In this document: positions 8,499-18,067 of the stretch, piece by piece
Position numbering within the stretch: the stretch's first letter is position 1
Layout: each line of letters opens with the position of its first letter
Source: Candidatus Sulfurimonas baltica
GTDB taxonomy: Bacteria > Campylobacterota > Campylobacteria > Campylobacterales > Sulfurimonadaceae
NCBI RefSeq assembly: GCF_015265455.1
Contig: NZ_CP054492.1
Coordinates: forward strand, 372,001 to 436,000
Reading direction: 5' to 3'
DNA length: 64,000 bases
The notes under the pieces: generated by a model
What the model was told of the DNA's origin: nothing
What the model saw: only the letters and a program-made list of their open reading frames with translations
Database searches by the model: none
Program-made: the position numbers and the translations under genes

Positions 8499-11400
8499 AT
8501 GATTCCACAAAATATATCAAGAGAGCACATAGATAAAGCAATTAACGATATTGATAGACAAGGTATTGATAAACAAAGAGATTCCTCAAAGTATAATTTA
8601 ATTTACAACGGTAAAACTTATCCTCCTAAGCTTGTTGTATCACTTGCTAATAAGTATGCCAATGGATTAGAATTAAGTTCTAACGATTTTTCTGGAGGGA
8701 AAGAAGTGAATTCTTTTTTAGAAAATTTAGGTTTTATTATTAAAGATAAAGATGATCCAGTAAAAGTATTACTAGAAGAATATAAAAAAAGAATTTCCAC
8801 TACTCACTTAAAAGATGAAGTCTATAAATGGGAAATTGCAAAAAAATATAATCATCGTCCTGATATTAATGTTTCTGACTTTCATAAAGAAATAAAAAGT
8901 ATTAAATTTGGAAACTTGGTATATCAAATGGGTGTTGCAGTCCTTGGACATTTAGCAGAAAAAAAACCAGAAGAATTAAGAGAACAATTCAAGCAACTAT
9001 TTGACGAAAGTATAGAATTAGGTGTTCGTGTGCAAACATTTAATAGTGATACACTAAGAGTATATCGTTCTTTAGGCGAGACGTTACAACATCATCAAGA
9101 TGAACGATCGATATCTACATATTTAACATTTTACGATTCGAGTAAATATACTTATTATAAAAATTCTTATTATAAAAAATACTGTACTTTATTGGGTGTC
9201 AAGGTAGCTAAAACAAACCAAAAATATGTGCATTACTTATCTTTAGTAGATGAATTGATCAGTAAATATATAATTAATGATACCGAATTAATAGAGTTAG
9301 TTAAAAGCTTAATCCCAGAATACTATGATGGTACAAATCATAATATTTTAGCACAAGATATCTTATATCAAATGCTTGATCAAAATGAAGATGTGGATAA
9401 CGAAGAAACTACCAATTATAAAGAGCTATATATTGAATGGATGAAGCAACAGGCTAATAGTGAAAGTAGTAATAAACTCGGATCATACCTTAAAGCCATA
9501 GAGATACTATCTGATCAACTTCAATATGAAATTTTTGAAACAGTTGATAAAGATAAGTTGAATTTCCTATACAAAGACTTATTAAAAGATCAAAAAAAAG
9601 AGAATGGTAAGTATTATCATAAAGAAGCACCATCATATGGAAATGGTGGTTATTTTTCAGCATCGATTAAATCATATGTTGAATTTTTAGATTCATTACA
9701 AAGTATAGATACTTTTGACAAAGTAAAAAATAAATTTGATCAAAATGATTTTAATACATATATAAAATATATAAAAAAGATTGTTGATGAATTAAACATT
9801 TCGCGCGATGATCAAAGAGTTGTATTTGGTGTGGGAAATGATCGTTTAAATTTTACTATTGGTCAAAGGTATTGTTTTAATCTGTATGCTTCAAATGATA
9901 AAGGGATATATGGTGTTATCTCAAGAACTAAACTACTCGATGAAAGTGAGCCATTTAATGGAAGTCCACCTAAGCCATATTATAATTACTACAAAATATT
10001 TTCACCTACTGGCGATGAATGGTTATCAATAGTATCAGCAATGAAAAGTGAATTAGATAGAACCACTCAATCTGGATTTAAAAAATACAATAATTTAAAT
10101 TTTGAAAACTATATCTTTAAAAATATGAAATCTACAGGAAGTGATATGCATAAACTAAATACGATAATTTATGGACCTCCGGGAACAGGTAAAACATACA
10201 ATACAATTAATAAAGCTCTTGAAATAATTGATGGATATATTCCAGATAATAGAGAAGATGCAAAATTAAAATTTGAGCAGTATCAGCGAGATGGTCAAAT
10301 TGAATTTATAACCTTTCATCAGAGTTACGGATATGAAGAGTTTGTTGAAGGTATCAGAGCAGATTTAAATAGTGATGAGATTAAATACAAGCTTGAAGAG
10401 GGTATATTTCAAGTTATCGCTAATCGAGCAAAAGATAATTATTTGAATAGTAAAAAAACAGCAGCGGAACTATCAAAAGAAGTGTCACTTAATCAAAGAA
10501 TTGAAGACTTTATAAATAATGCTATTGAAGGTCAAATTGAATTTGAAAAGACGAAAGGTGGAAAATTCTTTATCAAAGATGTGAATGATAAAAAGATTTC
10601 TATATATGCAAACGATTCAAATTATAACGAAAACACATTGGAGTTAAATGTAGATGAACTATATAAAATATTAGCTTCTTCTTTAGAGATAAAAACATCT
10701 AGACAATTAGCAAAAGAGATATTCGGAATTAACAATCAAAGACAAAAAGATACCTATTATTTTTCAATTTATAAAGAGTTTCAAAAAGTTAAGTTAGATG
10801 TTGTTGAAGAGATTGAAAGTCAAGAAGATGAGAAAAAATATGTACTAGTAATTGACGAAATTAATCGTGGAAATATTTCAAAGATTTTTGGAGAGTTAAT
10901 CACACTTATTGAAACATCAAAACGAATAGGTGCTGATGAGGAAGTGCAGCTACAGCTGCCATATTCAAAGAAGATGTTTGGTGTACCAAACAACTTATAT
11001 ATAATCGGAACAATGAATACAGCTGATAGAAGTATTGCTTTAATGGATACAGCACTCAGAAGACGATTCGACTTTGAAGAGATGATGCCGCAACATAACC
11101 TAGATAGTATTAGTACGAATGTAGAGAATAGTGGTGTAAATCTTCAAGAGATACTTCGGGTAATTAACAGTCGAGTTGAGTACTTATATGATAGGGACCA
11201 TACAATAGGGCATGCGTACTTCATAGGTATAGATACGTTCAAAGAACTTGACAATGTAATGAGAAATAAAATAATTCCATTACTCCAAGAGTATTTTTAT
11301 GATGATTGGGAAAAAATACAGATTGTATTAGGGGATCATGTAAAACAGCTTGCCAAGTTAGATTCAGAACAAGACAAAATTCACGATTATCAATTCATAC

Positions 11401-11525
11401 AAAGTGAAAAGCTTTTAGAGAAAAATGTTCTTGGATTTAATCATGAAGATATTGAAGATGATCAGATTGGTTATAAAATCAGTGATACATTCACTTTAAA
11501 AATGTATGAAAAGATATGTAAATAA
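8499..11525 (+). CDS. mcrB: McrB-like GTP-dependent AAA+ subunit of a type IV restriction system
   Basis: A 1008-residue protein. Residues 1-80 (IPQNISREHIDKAI, YPPKLVVSLA, FSGGKEVNSFLENLGF) match the ScoMcrA-like N-terminal head domain. A long middle region (about 100-530) may recognise modified DNA. The AAA+ module has Walker A GPPGTGKT at 559-566, Walker B VLVIDEINRGN near 785, and the McrB sensor motif MNTADRS near 838 followed by ALRRRF. With McrC it would cleave DNA carrying modified bases. ATG at 8499 lies 112 bp inside the left hexamer pair, making this the first cargo gene. Confidence 0.9.
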   Translation: MIPQNISREHIDKAINDIDRQGIDKQRDSSKYNLIYNGKTYPPKLVVSLANKYANGLELSSNDFSGGKEVNSFLENLGFIIKDKDDPVKVLLEEYKKRISTTHLKDEVYKWEIAKKYNHRPDINVSDFHKEIKSIKFGNLVYQMGVAVLGHLAEKKPEELREQFKQLFDESIELGVRVQTFNSDTLRVYRSLGETLQHHQDERSISTYLTFYDSSKYTYYKNSYYKKYCTLLGVKVAKTNQKYVHYLSLVDELISKYIINDTELIELVKSLIPEYYDGTNHNILAQDILYQMLDQNEDVDNEETTNYKELYIEWMKQQANSESSNKLGSYLKAIEILSDQLQYEIFETVDKDKLNFLYKDLLKDQKKENGKYYHKEAPSYGNGGYFSASIKSYVEFLDSLQSIDTFDKVKNKFDQNDFNTYIKYIKKIVDELNISRDDQRVVFGVGNDRLNFTIGQRYCFNLYASNDKGIYGVISRTKLLDESEPFNGSPPKPYYNYYKIFSPTGDEWLSIVSAMKSELDRTTQSGFKKYNNLNFENYIFKNMKSTGSDMHKLNTIIYGPPGTGKTYNTINKALEIIDGYIPDNREDAKLKFEQYQRDGQIEFITFHQSYGYEEFVEGIRADLNSDEIKYKLEEGIFQVIANRAKDNYLNSKKTAAELSKEVSLNQRIEDFINNAIEGQIEFEKTKGGKFFIKDVNDKKISIYANDSNYNENTLELNVDELYKILASSLEIKTSRQLAKEIFGINNQRQKDTYYFSIYKEFQKVKLDVVEEIESQEDEKKYVLVIDEINRGNISKIFGELITLIETSKRIGADEEVQLQLPYSKKMFGVPNNLYIIGTMNTADRSIALMDTALRRRFDFEEMMPQHNLDSISTNVENSGVNLQEILRVINSRVEYLYDRDHTIGHAYFIGIDTFKELDNVMRNKIIPLLQEYFYDDWEKIQIVLGDHVKQLAKLDSEQDKIHDYQFIQSEKLLEKNVLGFNHEDIEDDQIGYKISDTFTLKMYEKICK

Positions 11526-11530
11526 TATAA

Positions 11531-12799
11531 ATGAAAATTTTAAAAGCACATATTACACTTAGTGAATATAGCTATATATTTATAGGCAGTGAAGATATTG
11601 GTAATAATAAGGCAGTGGATAAAAAGACCTTCGATGAAGTAGAATCATTTGTGCTGCAAAATAGTGATACGGTTCAATATTTAAAGTTAGGTCAAAATAA
11701 GTTACATAAATATCTACAAGCTCAAAACTATGTAGGTGTTATTCAAACTAAAAGTGGAGTAACAATAGAGATACTTCCAAAAATTGCTAGAAATACAGAT
11801 GATGCTAAATCTAAAAATATTTTAATTAAGATGCTAAAGACTCTTAGAAAATCTCCTTTTAAAAATTTTAATACAGCGAACTTAAAAGCATCAAATTTAC
11901 CATTACTCGAGATTTTCATTACTATGTTTTTAGTCGAACTAGAAAAGCTTATTCAAAAAGGTATCAAGTCTGATTATATTGATAAAGAAGATAACTTAAG
12001 CTTTTTGAAGGGTAAGTTAAAAATTAAAGAACATATGCAAAAAAACCTTATTCATAAAGAAAAATTCTATGTTGAGTATCAAGAGTTCATTCAAGATAGA
12101 GTAGAAAATAGACTGATTAAAACAGCACTAGAATATTTATATAAAAAGTCAAAAGCTAACAATAATAAGAAAAGAATTCGAGAATTTTTATTTGTATTTG
12201 ATGATATCAAAGTGTCTCACAACATAAAAGAAGACTTTAAAAAAATAAGACTTGATAGACAGATGAATGATTATGCACTTGTCTTGCAATGGGCTAAAAT
12301 ATTTTTATATAAAAATTCATTTTCTCCATATAAGGGTAAGGAAGTTACTTTTGCATTACTTTTTGATATGAACTTGCTTTTTGAAGATTATGTAGGGCAT
12401 ATGTTAAAGAAAAATGGTTTAGAAGTTTCACTGCAAGATAGAGAACACCATTTAGCTTATTTAGACTCAAACACTGGAAAGTTTCAATTAAAACCTGACA
12501 TCGTAGTTAGACATGATGCGGAAGTGATTATTGCTGATACTAAGTGGAAACTACTCAGCGAAGATAAAACTCATCAAGGAGTAAGTCAGGCAGATATGTA
12601 TCAGTTGTATGCATATGGCACAAAATATACAAGTCCTAAGTGTGAAAATATGTATTTGATTTATCCGAAAAATGAGAGTGAACTTACGGAGCATCAATAT
12701 CATTATCAAAAAGATATGGGTGGATTAAAATTAAAAGTTTTATTTTTTGATTTAGAGAATCCAGAGGATGAAGTGTTTTATGAATATTTTAGAAGATAA
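11531..12799 (+). CDS. mcrC: McrC-like PD-(D/E)XK nuclease subunit
   Basis: A 422-residue nuclease partner of McrB, starting 5 bp after the mcrB stop. The N-terminal half has the McrC pattern (LKLGQNKLHKYLQAQNYVGV, then ITIEILPKI-like sequence). The C-terminal PD-(D/E)XK core is visible as LKPDIVV (Asp322) and ADTKWK (Asp336, Lys338), with QLYAYGTKY after it. The catalytic residues are intact, so the pair is predicted active. It overlaps the next small gene. Confidence 0.9.
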   Translation: MKILKAHITLSEYSYIFIGSEDIGNNKAVDKKTFDEVESFVLQNSDTVQYLKLGQNKLHKYLQAQNYVGVIQTKSGVTIEILPKIARNTDDAKSKNILIKMLKTLRKSPFKNFNTANLKASNLPLLEIFITMFLVELEKLIQKGIKSDYIDKEDNLSFLKGKLKIKEHMQKNLIHKEKFYVEYQEFIQDRVENRLIKTALEYLYKKSKANNNKKRIREFLFVFDDIKVSHNIKEDFKKIRLDRQMNDYALVLQWAKIFLYKNSFSPYKGKEVTFALLFDMNLLFEDYVGHMLKKNGLEVSLQDREHHLAYLDSNTGKFQLKPDIVVRHDAEVIIADTKWKLLSEDKTHQGVSQADMYQLYAYGTKYTSPKCENMYLIYPKNESELTEHQYHYQKDMGGLKLKVLFFDLENPEDEVFYEYFRR

Positions 12800-13091
12800 A
12801 TTACAAAACTTTATAGAAGAATCTTCTTGGACTTTTGCTAAAACCTATTCTGATACTTGGCCTCATTGGTATATCGTTCAAGAACAAGTAGATAACGAAT
12901 TATTTTTAAAGTTGGCAGACTATATAGATGATAATGGATATAAAGAATTTTTTTACTCAAAGCAGATGACTTTTTTTGATTATGGAAAACATACATATTG
13001 GCATATGGAAAATATAATTAATCGATGTTTACTTGCTAATACATATCATAGAAGAGTGGTTGATGGTAGATTGCCTAAAGAAAAAAATTAG
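12768..13091 (+). CDS. Small protein downstream of McrC, unknown function
   Basis: A 107-residue, aromatic-rich protein (FAKTYSDTWPHWYIV, FDYGKHTYWHM, INRC near the end) overlapping the 3' end of mcrC by 32 bp. An alternative ATG lies at 12780. The pattern of an N-terminal AKTxxxxPHWY-like stretch and a YWHM..IINR tail reminds me of small proteins found beside restriction genes, but I cannot name the family with confidence. Translational coupling to McrBC suggests an accessory role. Its stop overlaps the end of the convergent integrase by 4 bp. Confidence 0.6.
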   Translation: MKCFMNILEDKLQNFIEESSWTFAKTYSDTWPHWYIVQEQVDNELFLKLADYIDDNGYKEFFYSKQMTFFDYGKHTYWHMENIINRCLLANTYHRRVVDGRLPKEKN

Positions 13092-14215
13092 TATATTCCT
13101 TCTACAGCTGATACTTTATTCGCCTCACTTAGTTTCATATAGCGAAGGGTCATATTAACGTCCATATGATTCATCAGTTTTTTTATTTCAAACAGTGGTA
13201 CTTGATTTATAGCTAAATGAGAAGCGAAAGTGTGGCGAAGGGTGTGATTGCAAACTCTATGTTTTGCATCATCAATATCTAATCCCTCATTAAACATTTC
13301 GTTATAAATCGGTCGCATGTGATAACCAACGATACGATGTGTTAATTTTCTTCCCTTGTTCCAAAAGATGTAATGGCTTTGTAGAAATGTGTCTATAAAA
13401 ATATAATCTTCAGACAAAAATATTTTAGAGTTTAAATAAGCCGTATACCAGCTTTTATTCTTAGTATCGAAGATTTGTACTGTTTGAGTCTTTAAATCGA
13501 TATTTGAGCGTTTTATATTGAGTATAGAGCTAGCTCTAGCTCCTGTGCTAAGAGCGAACTTCACAAAGTAAAGTAAAAGCTTGGCTATCGCAGGTTTATT
13601 ATCATAAGTATTATCTTCTAGTACAAAAATTAAATTGCGAATTTCATCTAAAGTTAGATACCTTTCGCGAGCATTATCTACATGAATTGTACTTTCTATA
13701 CCTCTAGCATTATTTATAAGATTTGGTAGATACTCTCTTTTTATGAAGTTGTAAATGCTGGATAATATACTAATATGCATAGCTGTAGTAGCTGGTGCAT
13801 GAGTCTGTAGTTTGTAAATTTTATACTCATGTATCTGAGTGTTACTAATATCTTTTAAATCTGTTTTAGCTCCAAAAAAATTAAGAAGATGGTTTTGAAA
13901 TTTTAGATGGGAGTTTCGATAATCGCTAGTTTGCTTCAATTCTAAATATTTAAAATATAAGTCACCAGCATCTTTTAATGTGAATGTTTTTTTAACAGAA
14001 CTATGGGTATCTATATCATTGAGTATCTTCTGCTTTTCACTCTGCATAAATTCATATGCCAATTTCTCACTATATCCAGCTGATTTATAACCGCACTTGA
14101 AACGAGAGTAGTTTCCTTTTTTGGTTTTGTATGAGCAGTAGTAGATGGTGTCGAGGTTTGTTATTCGATGGCTGATGCCTGTGTACTTTTTACTTTTGAT
14201 GTATTGTGTTTTCAA
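13088..14215 (-). CDS. Tyrosine recombinase/phage-type integrase (candidate cassette recombinase)
   Basis: A 375-residue integrase with an N-terminal SAM-like core-binding region (about 75-165) and a catalytic domain holding Arg227 (STGARASS), His324-x-x-Arg327 (HTLRH), His350 (LMNH) and Tyr359 (LRYMKLS), a complete active-site set. A truncated relative lies in an older part of the array at 28841-29271, linking this recombinase type to the cassettes. It is encoded against the direction of mcrBC. The second integrase at 20658 is an alternative candidate for the activity. Confidence 0.9.
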   Translation of the reverse strand: MKTQYIKSKKYTGISHRITNLDTIYYCSYKTKKGNYSRFKCGYKSAGYSEKLAYEFMQSEKQKILNDIDTHSSVKKTFTLKDAGDLYFKYLELKQTSDYRNSHLKFQNHLLNFFGAKTDLKDISNTQIHEYKIYKLQTHAPATTAMHISILSSIYNFIKREYLPNLINNARGIESTIHVDNARERYLTLDEIRNLIFVLEDNTYDNKPAIAKLLLYFVKFALSTGARASSILNIKRSNIDLKTQTVQIFDTKNKSWYTAYLNSKIFLSEDYIFIDTFLQSHYIFWNKGRKLTHRIVGYHMRPIYNEMFNEGLDIDDAKHRVCNHTLRHTFASHLAINQVPLFEIKKLMNHMDVNMTLRYMKLSEANKVSAVEGIY

Positions 14216-14302
14216 GTTGATACTCTTTTTTAAAGATTATCACTGGTTTGGACTGAGAGATTTGGTAAAAGTGTTTAAGGTGTCTATGGTGGGTAAGGTG
14301 TT
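14216..14302. repeat. GGTG-rich intergenic stretch upstream of the integrase
   Basis: Short purine-rich repeats (GGTGTCTATGGTGGGTAAGGTG, split across 14279-14300) resemble the GGGTG cluster at 19224-19306. This may be a binding region at the border of the replication module. Confidence 0.3.
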
Positions 14303-15526
14303 TTAAGTGTAAATTATACTTTGACCATCTTTGTCATGTCGAAAATTGATTATTTTTTCCTCAACAAGCCAATGCTTATCAAGCACTTGAGTAATCTTTT
14401 CATAGTTAGATGCAATATTTTTATTTTTTATTTTCTTTATTTTTTTATTAGAAATATTATCAACTGCATTAGCCAAATTATTTATTCTATTAACATCCAA
14501 CCCTAACTCTATACCTATTAAAATTGTACTTAAGTGCTTAAAGTCTTTTCTGACACTAAAAAGGCTTTTATATAGTAAAAGTTGAGTGTATAAATAAGTA
14601 GATCCATATAAATGTCGTAGTTCATTGATTTTTTTAGGAAAGTCTTTTTTTGCTCCAATATTTTGAAAATATTTAACATAGAAAGTAGTTGTACATGATT
14701 TATTTAGAGCCATATATAAATCATAAAATATATACACTTCCTCTTTTTTGGGACTAATTTTTACTTTTTCAATGTAATCATCTAGCATAAAAGATAAAAA
14801 ATTATCTTTTTTATGCATTCGCCATTTTCTTTCATCTGATGTCAAAAGTGCTAAAAATACAAAAGATAAGTTTTCTATATTATTGATGAGATTAGTTTTT
14901 ACTTCTTCAAATGTTTTTTTATTACTTGTTTTAGGTGCAATGTCTGTGAACTCATTTGGAAGAGAAATTTCCCCAATCATTTCCGCTACATACTCAAAAG
15001 TATTATTTAGTATTTTTTGAGCTTCTGTTGGAGTCCTCATCCATACTTGATTAATTGATTCTAGTCTATCATTATCACTACATCGTGTTAGCAATCTTTT
15101 ATGTGTTAGTTCTAATATCTCTTCAACAATTGGATAATCACGATATTTTTTTTCTTTTATTTGGAACAGTTTATCATGGCAGATATCATGAATACAACCT
15201 AGGTTTTTTTCGCACATCATAATGATGTCTATTTGTCTTATCTGCATTTGTAACTGTTTAAAAGTTACTAATGCTTCGCTGTATTCTTTCGTCCCTTTCT
15301 TTAAATTTATATTGATGTTGAAACGAAAGCCTTCTAAATCAGCTACAAAATCACATAAAAAATCTTCATCATTGGAACTATTATTTAGATTTTTGCTATG
15401 CAACACTTCTTTGTAAAGTTGAAAATATTCATCACTAATGGATGTGTCATACTCTTTTACGAGCTCTTTGAAATACACATGATGATATAGACGCCTCAAA
15501 TAGTATGCAATATAACTTTTATCCAT
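14303..15526 (-). CDS. Hypothetical protein, 407 aa
   Basis: An alpha-helical, lysine-rich cytoplasmic protein with no signal peptide or membrane segments and no motif I recognise. It has a central ERKWRMHKKDNF stretch and a lysine-rich region near 365-380 (KKIKKIKNKNI). It is transcribed divergently from the primase-like operon. Codon use is as AT-rich as its surroundings. It could be a partition or defence component, but nothing in the sequence decides this. Confidence 0.6.
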   Translation of the reverse strand: MDKSYIAYYLRRLYHHVYFKELVKEYDTSISDEYFQLYKEVLHSKNLNNSSNDEDFLCDFVADLEGFRFNININLKKGTKEYSEALVTFKQLQMQIRQIDIIMMCEKNLGCIHDICHDKLFQIKEKKYRDYPIVEEILELTHKRLLTRCSDNDRLESINQVWMRTPTEAQKILNNTFEYVAEMIGEISLPNEFTDIAPKTSNKKTFEEVKTNLINNIENLSFVFLALLTSDERKWRMHKKDNFLSFMLDDYIEKVKISPKKEEVYIFYDLYMALNKSCTTTFYVKYFQNIGAKKDFPKKINELRHLYGSTYLYTQLLLYKSLFSVRKDFKHLSTILIGIELGLDVNRINNLANAVDNISNKKIKKIKNKNIASNYEKITQVLDKHWLVEEKIINFRHDKDGQSIIYT

Positions 15527-15842
15527 TTTACCTCTTGAAGTACAATAGTATCTAATTTAATTTAAAACATACCCCCTAGTCCAATATTTTTATAATCACA
15601 GCTCAACAGCACTTCCCTATACTTCCCAAACATAAATGGAGTTCCTAATAAGTTCCTTATTTATTACAGATTGAAGTTTAGAGTTGATGCGCAAACTCTT
15701 CATCTTCAGTCGTGTTCTTTGACTTATTATTGTTAAATCGGGATCTATACAACCGCTCTAAGTGACCCAGACTTCTCTCAATTTTCAGGAGAGAGGCTTA
15801 CCCCTTCGCAAGAAGGTACAAACAGTTGACAAGGAGTCAATT
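15527..15842. other. Intergenic region upstream of the primase-like operon
   Basis: About 315 bp between divergent genes. I see no gene, but the strong AAGGAG at 15831-15836 serves the TTG start at 15843. No clear iterons are visible here. Confidence 0.4.
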
Positions 15843-16190
15843 TTGAAAAAAGAATTAAACACAAGTAATACTATGAAGTCGGAAGTAGTTTTAGGTAAAG
15901 AACCAAAATTTATAATCCGTCCATTAACAGAGGCTGAAATAGCTAACAAGCAGACTGAAACAGAAGTAGCCTTCTATATGAATAGTCAATACAAAAGAGA
16001 TGGGATGAATGCATCTACACATAAAGATGGGTTGCTTTGGAAACATGAAGATTCAATGTTGCGTCCAGCTATCTATAATTTAGCAATGGCATTTCTTAAT
16101 GCAGGTAATGAAGATATGGCATTTATTCTTTTAAATGACTTGGCAGATAATGGTTATCAGCCCGCACTAGAACTTACGGGAGGACTTTAA
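15843..16190 (+). CDS. Hypothetical protein, first gene of the primase-like operon
   Basis: About 115 residues from a TTG at 15843, chosen because AAGGAG lies six bases upstream; the open frame extends to 15762 without a ribosome site. The C-terminal half (RPAIYNLAMAFLNAGNEDMAFILLNDLADNGYQPALEL) looks like a single TPR/SEL1-like helical hairpin. It is followed one base later by the next gene. Function unknown. Confidence 0.6.
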   Translation: MKKELNTSNTMKSEVVLGKEPKFIIRPLTEAEIANKQTETEVAFYMNSQYKRDGMNASTHKDGLLWKHEDSMLRPAIYNLAMAFLNAGNEDMAFILLNDLADNGYQPALELTGGL

Positions 16191-16191
16191 G

Positions 16192-16734
16192 ATGGTACCT
16201 ACACTACCTACTATAAATGTATATGTAATCGTTGATGAAGATGTTGTGAGTTTTGAAATAAGTAGCTCTCTTCCTGAATTAATTTGTGATGTCCTTTTAA
16301 GTAATATCAACACAAAAAACAACATAAGCAGAAATGATTTTGAGATTTTTATAAATAACTATTATGGAAAATTAGCTCAAGCATTAAAAATAAATATTTG
16401 TGTCGAAGTAAGATATGGAAACCTACTGTATGCTGGACTACAATTTCCACCAACTCTTTTAATATCAAGAAGTGCGCAACAGTTAGATTTACATTCTTAC
16501 GAGATCTCAGAAGATTTTTCTACATCAACTATAGGTCTGATATTAAATCCAAAAGGTTATTTAACACATAAAGGCCTCAAGGCAAAAATCTCAAATTTTT
16601 CTACTTCAGAAATAGAACTTTATAAAATGCTTGACCTCTATTCACTTAAACTTCTACATATAGTCCACAGTAATAAGGGACGTTACCTTCGAAATAGCAT
16701 AAATAATCAAGATTACCTTGCTGATATATTCTGA
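16192..16734 (+). CDS. Hypothetical protein, second gene of the primase-like operon
   Basis: A 180-residue protein with no motif I recognise. ATG at 16192 is preceded by GGGAGGA. Its TGA overlaps the ATG of the primase-like gene (TGATG), so the two are translationally coupled and probably act together in replication. Confidence 0.6.
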   Translation: MVPTLPTINVYVIVDEDVVSFEISSSLPELICDVLLSNINTKNNISRNDFEIFINNYYGKLAQALKINICVEVRYGNLLYAGLQFPPTLLISRSAQQLDLHSYEISEDFSTSTIGLILNPKGYLTHKGLKAKISNFSTSEIELYKMLDLYSLKLLHIVHSNKGRYLRNSINNQDYLADIF

Positions 16735-18050
16735 TGCAAATCTTTTTCACACAATTCACCTCACTGACAAAACCAGTAGTGAAGAGTTATAAAAAAGACT
16801 TTACCAAGAGTATAGGTGCTGCTATGCATCTATCTCGTTATCAAAGATTGCAAGTTCCAAATCTAAAAGCCTTTGATGAGTACCTAAAGCAAATGAGTAG
16901 CTTCGACACGATAACTCTTGGATTAGCTACTGAGGTTTCGGGCTTATCCAAGACAGCTAAAGCCTATAGTGAAATAGAAAATCCGGATTTTATCTTTAGA
17001 GGTAAAAATCACATCAAATATTTCAATGATTTGTACCCATATACTGAGGGTGCGTATTCACTCTATTTTTTTGATATTGATTATGATGAGTCTCAGCCAC
17101 AACACTTTAGAATGAGTACAGTAGAGGAAGTTAGAGCCTCATTAATACTTTTAGTTCCGGCATTAAAAGATTGTGCAATGTTAATCCGTCCTAGCTCATC
17201 TGCTGGAATATACAACAGTCAAACAGGTGAAAAACGGAGTGATAAACCATCGTGGCATATTTATCTAATTGTTGCGAATGCAACAGCTCAAAGTATAGAT
17301 GACTTTAGTGAATATATAAAACGAAGAGCAAATAGAGATGATGTGAATCTTGCATACATAAAAGAGAGTAAATCAGGAGCAAAACTTGAGAGATATTATG
17401 TAGATTTAGCAGTAGCTGACGCCTCTAGGCTTATTGTCGAAGCCAGCCCAACATTAGAGTATCCACTCTCAAAGAAAGTTATAGACAGTACGATTATTGA
17501 GGGTGAGGTGTTAGATTTAACAGCTATCCCTATCGGAGATGAAAAAGATTACAGAAAAAGCACTCAGAAATATATTTCGGGCACCATACACACACACTCC
17601 ACAAAAAATACTTTTATACCTAAATCGTATAATGGAGTAATCCTTATCTCTGAAGAAGATAAAGGCAGAGTTCTTTCTATTTACAGTTACCTAAATGATA
17701 CTTCCAGAGCTGAAACATCCGTTGTTAAAAAGTATCTGAGCCAAACACTTATTGCAGCATATTTAACTTTTTTAGGTTTTACAGTTGACGCAAATTTTAA
17801 GTTCAAAATGAGAGATGAAACGACGTCATCTGCATCAATCTCACATACAAATTTAATCAAAGATTTCGGTGGAACCTTCTCCGGAAATATTATCAGTTTT
17901 CTGATGAAACTATACTCGCTCTCTTTTATAGAAGCGTGGAGTTACTTTCAGAACTGCTTCGGTAAAAATCTCAAACTATCAGTGAAAACACAAGTTGCTT
18001 TACCAGATGCTAAGGCATTTGAGAAGAGCTTATCAAAAAATATTAAATAA
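16734..18050 (+). CDS. Primase-like (archaeo-eukaryotic primase type) replication protein
   Basis: A 438-residue protein with features of the AEP superfamily: an acidic pair in YFFDIDYDE (Asp114, Asp116) and an SWHIYL segment (His175) where AEPs carry the sxH nucleotide-binding motif, followed by RYYVDLAVADASRL and a late helical domain. The motifs fit small plasmid or integrative-element primases that start DNA synthesis. No helicase domain is attached. The assignment is by motif pattern only and other nucleotidyltransferase-like folds are possible. Confidence 0.5.
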   Translation: MQIFFTQFTSLTKPVVKSYKKDFTKSIGAAMHLSRYQRLQVPNLKAFDEYLKQMSSFDTITLGLATEVSGLSKTAKAYSEIENPDFIFRGKNHIKYFNDLYPYTEGAYSLYFFDIDYDESQPQHFRMSTVEEVRASLILLVPALKDCAMLIRPSSSAGIYNSQTGEKRSDKPSWHIYLIVANATAQSIDDFSEYIKRRANRDDVNLAYIKESKSGAKLERYYVDLAVADASRLIVEASPTLEYPLSKKVIDSTIIEGEVLDLTAIPIGDEKDYRKSTQKYISGTIHTHSTKNTFIPKSYNGVILISEEDKGRVLSIYSYLNDTSRAETSVVKKYLSQTLIAAYLTFLGFTVDANFKFKMRDETTSSASISHTNLIKDFGGTFSGNIISFLMKLYSLSFIEAWSYFQNCFGKNLKLSVKTQVALPDAKAFEKSLSKNIK

Positions 18051-18067
18051 AAAAAAGGAAAATTAAA

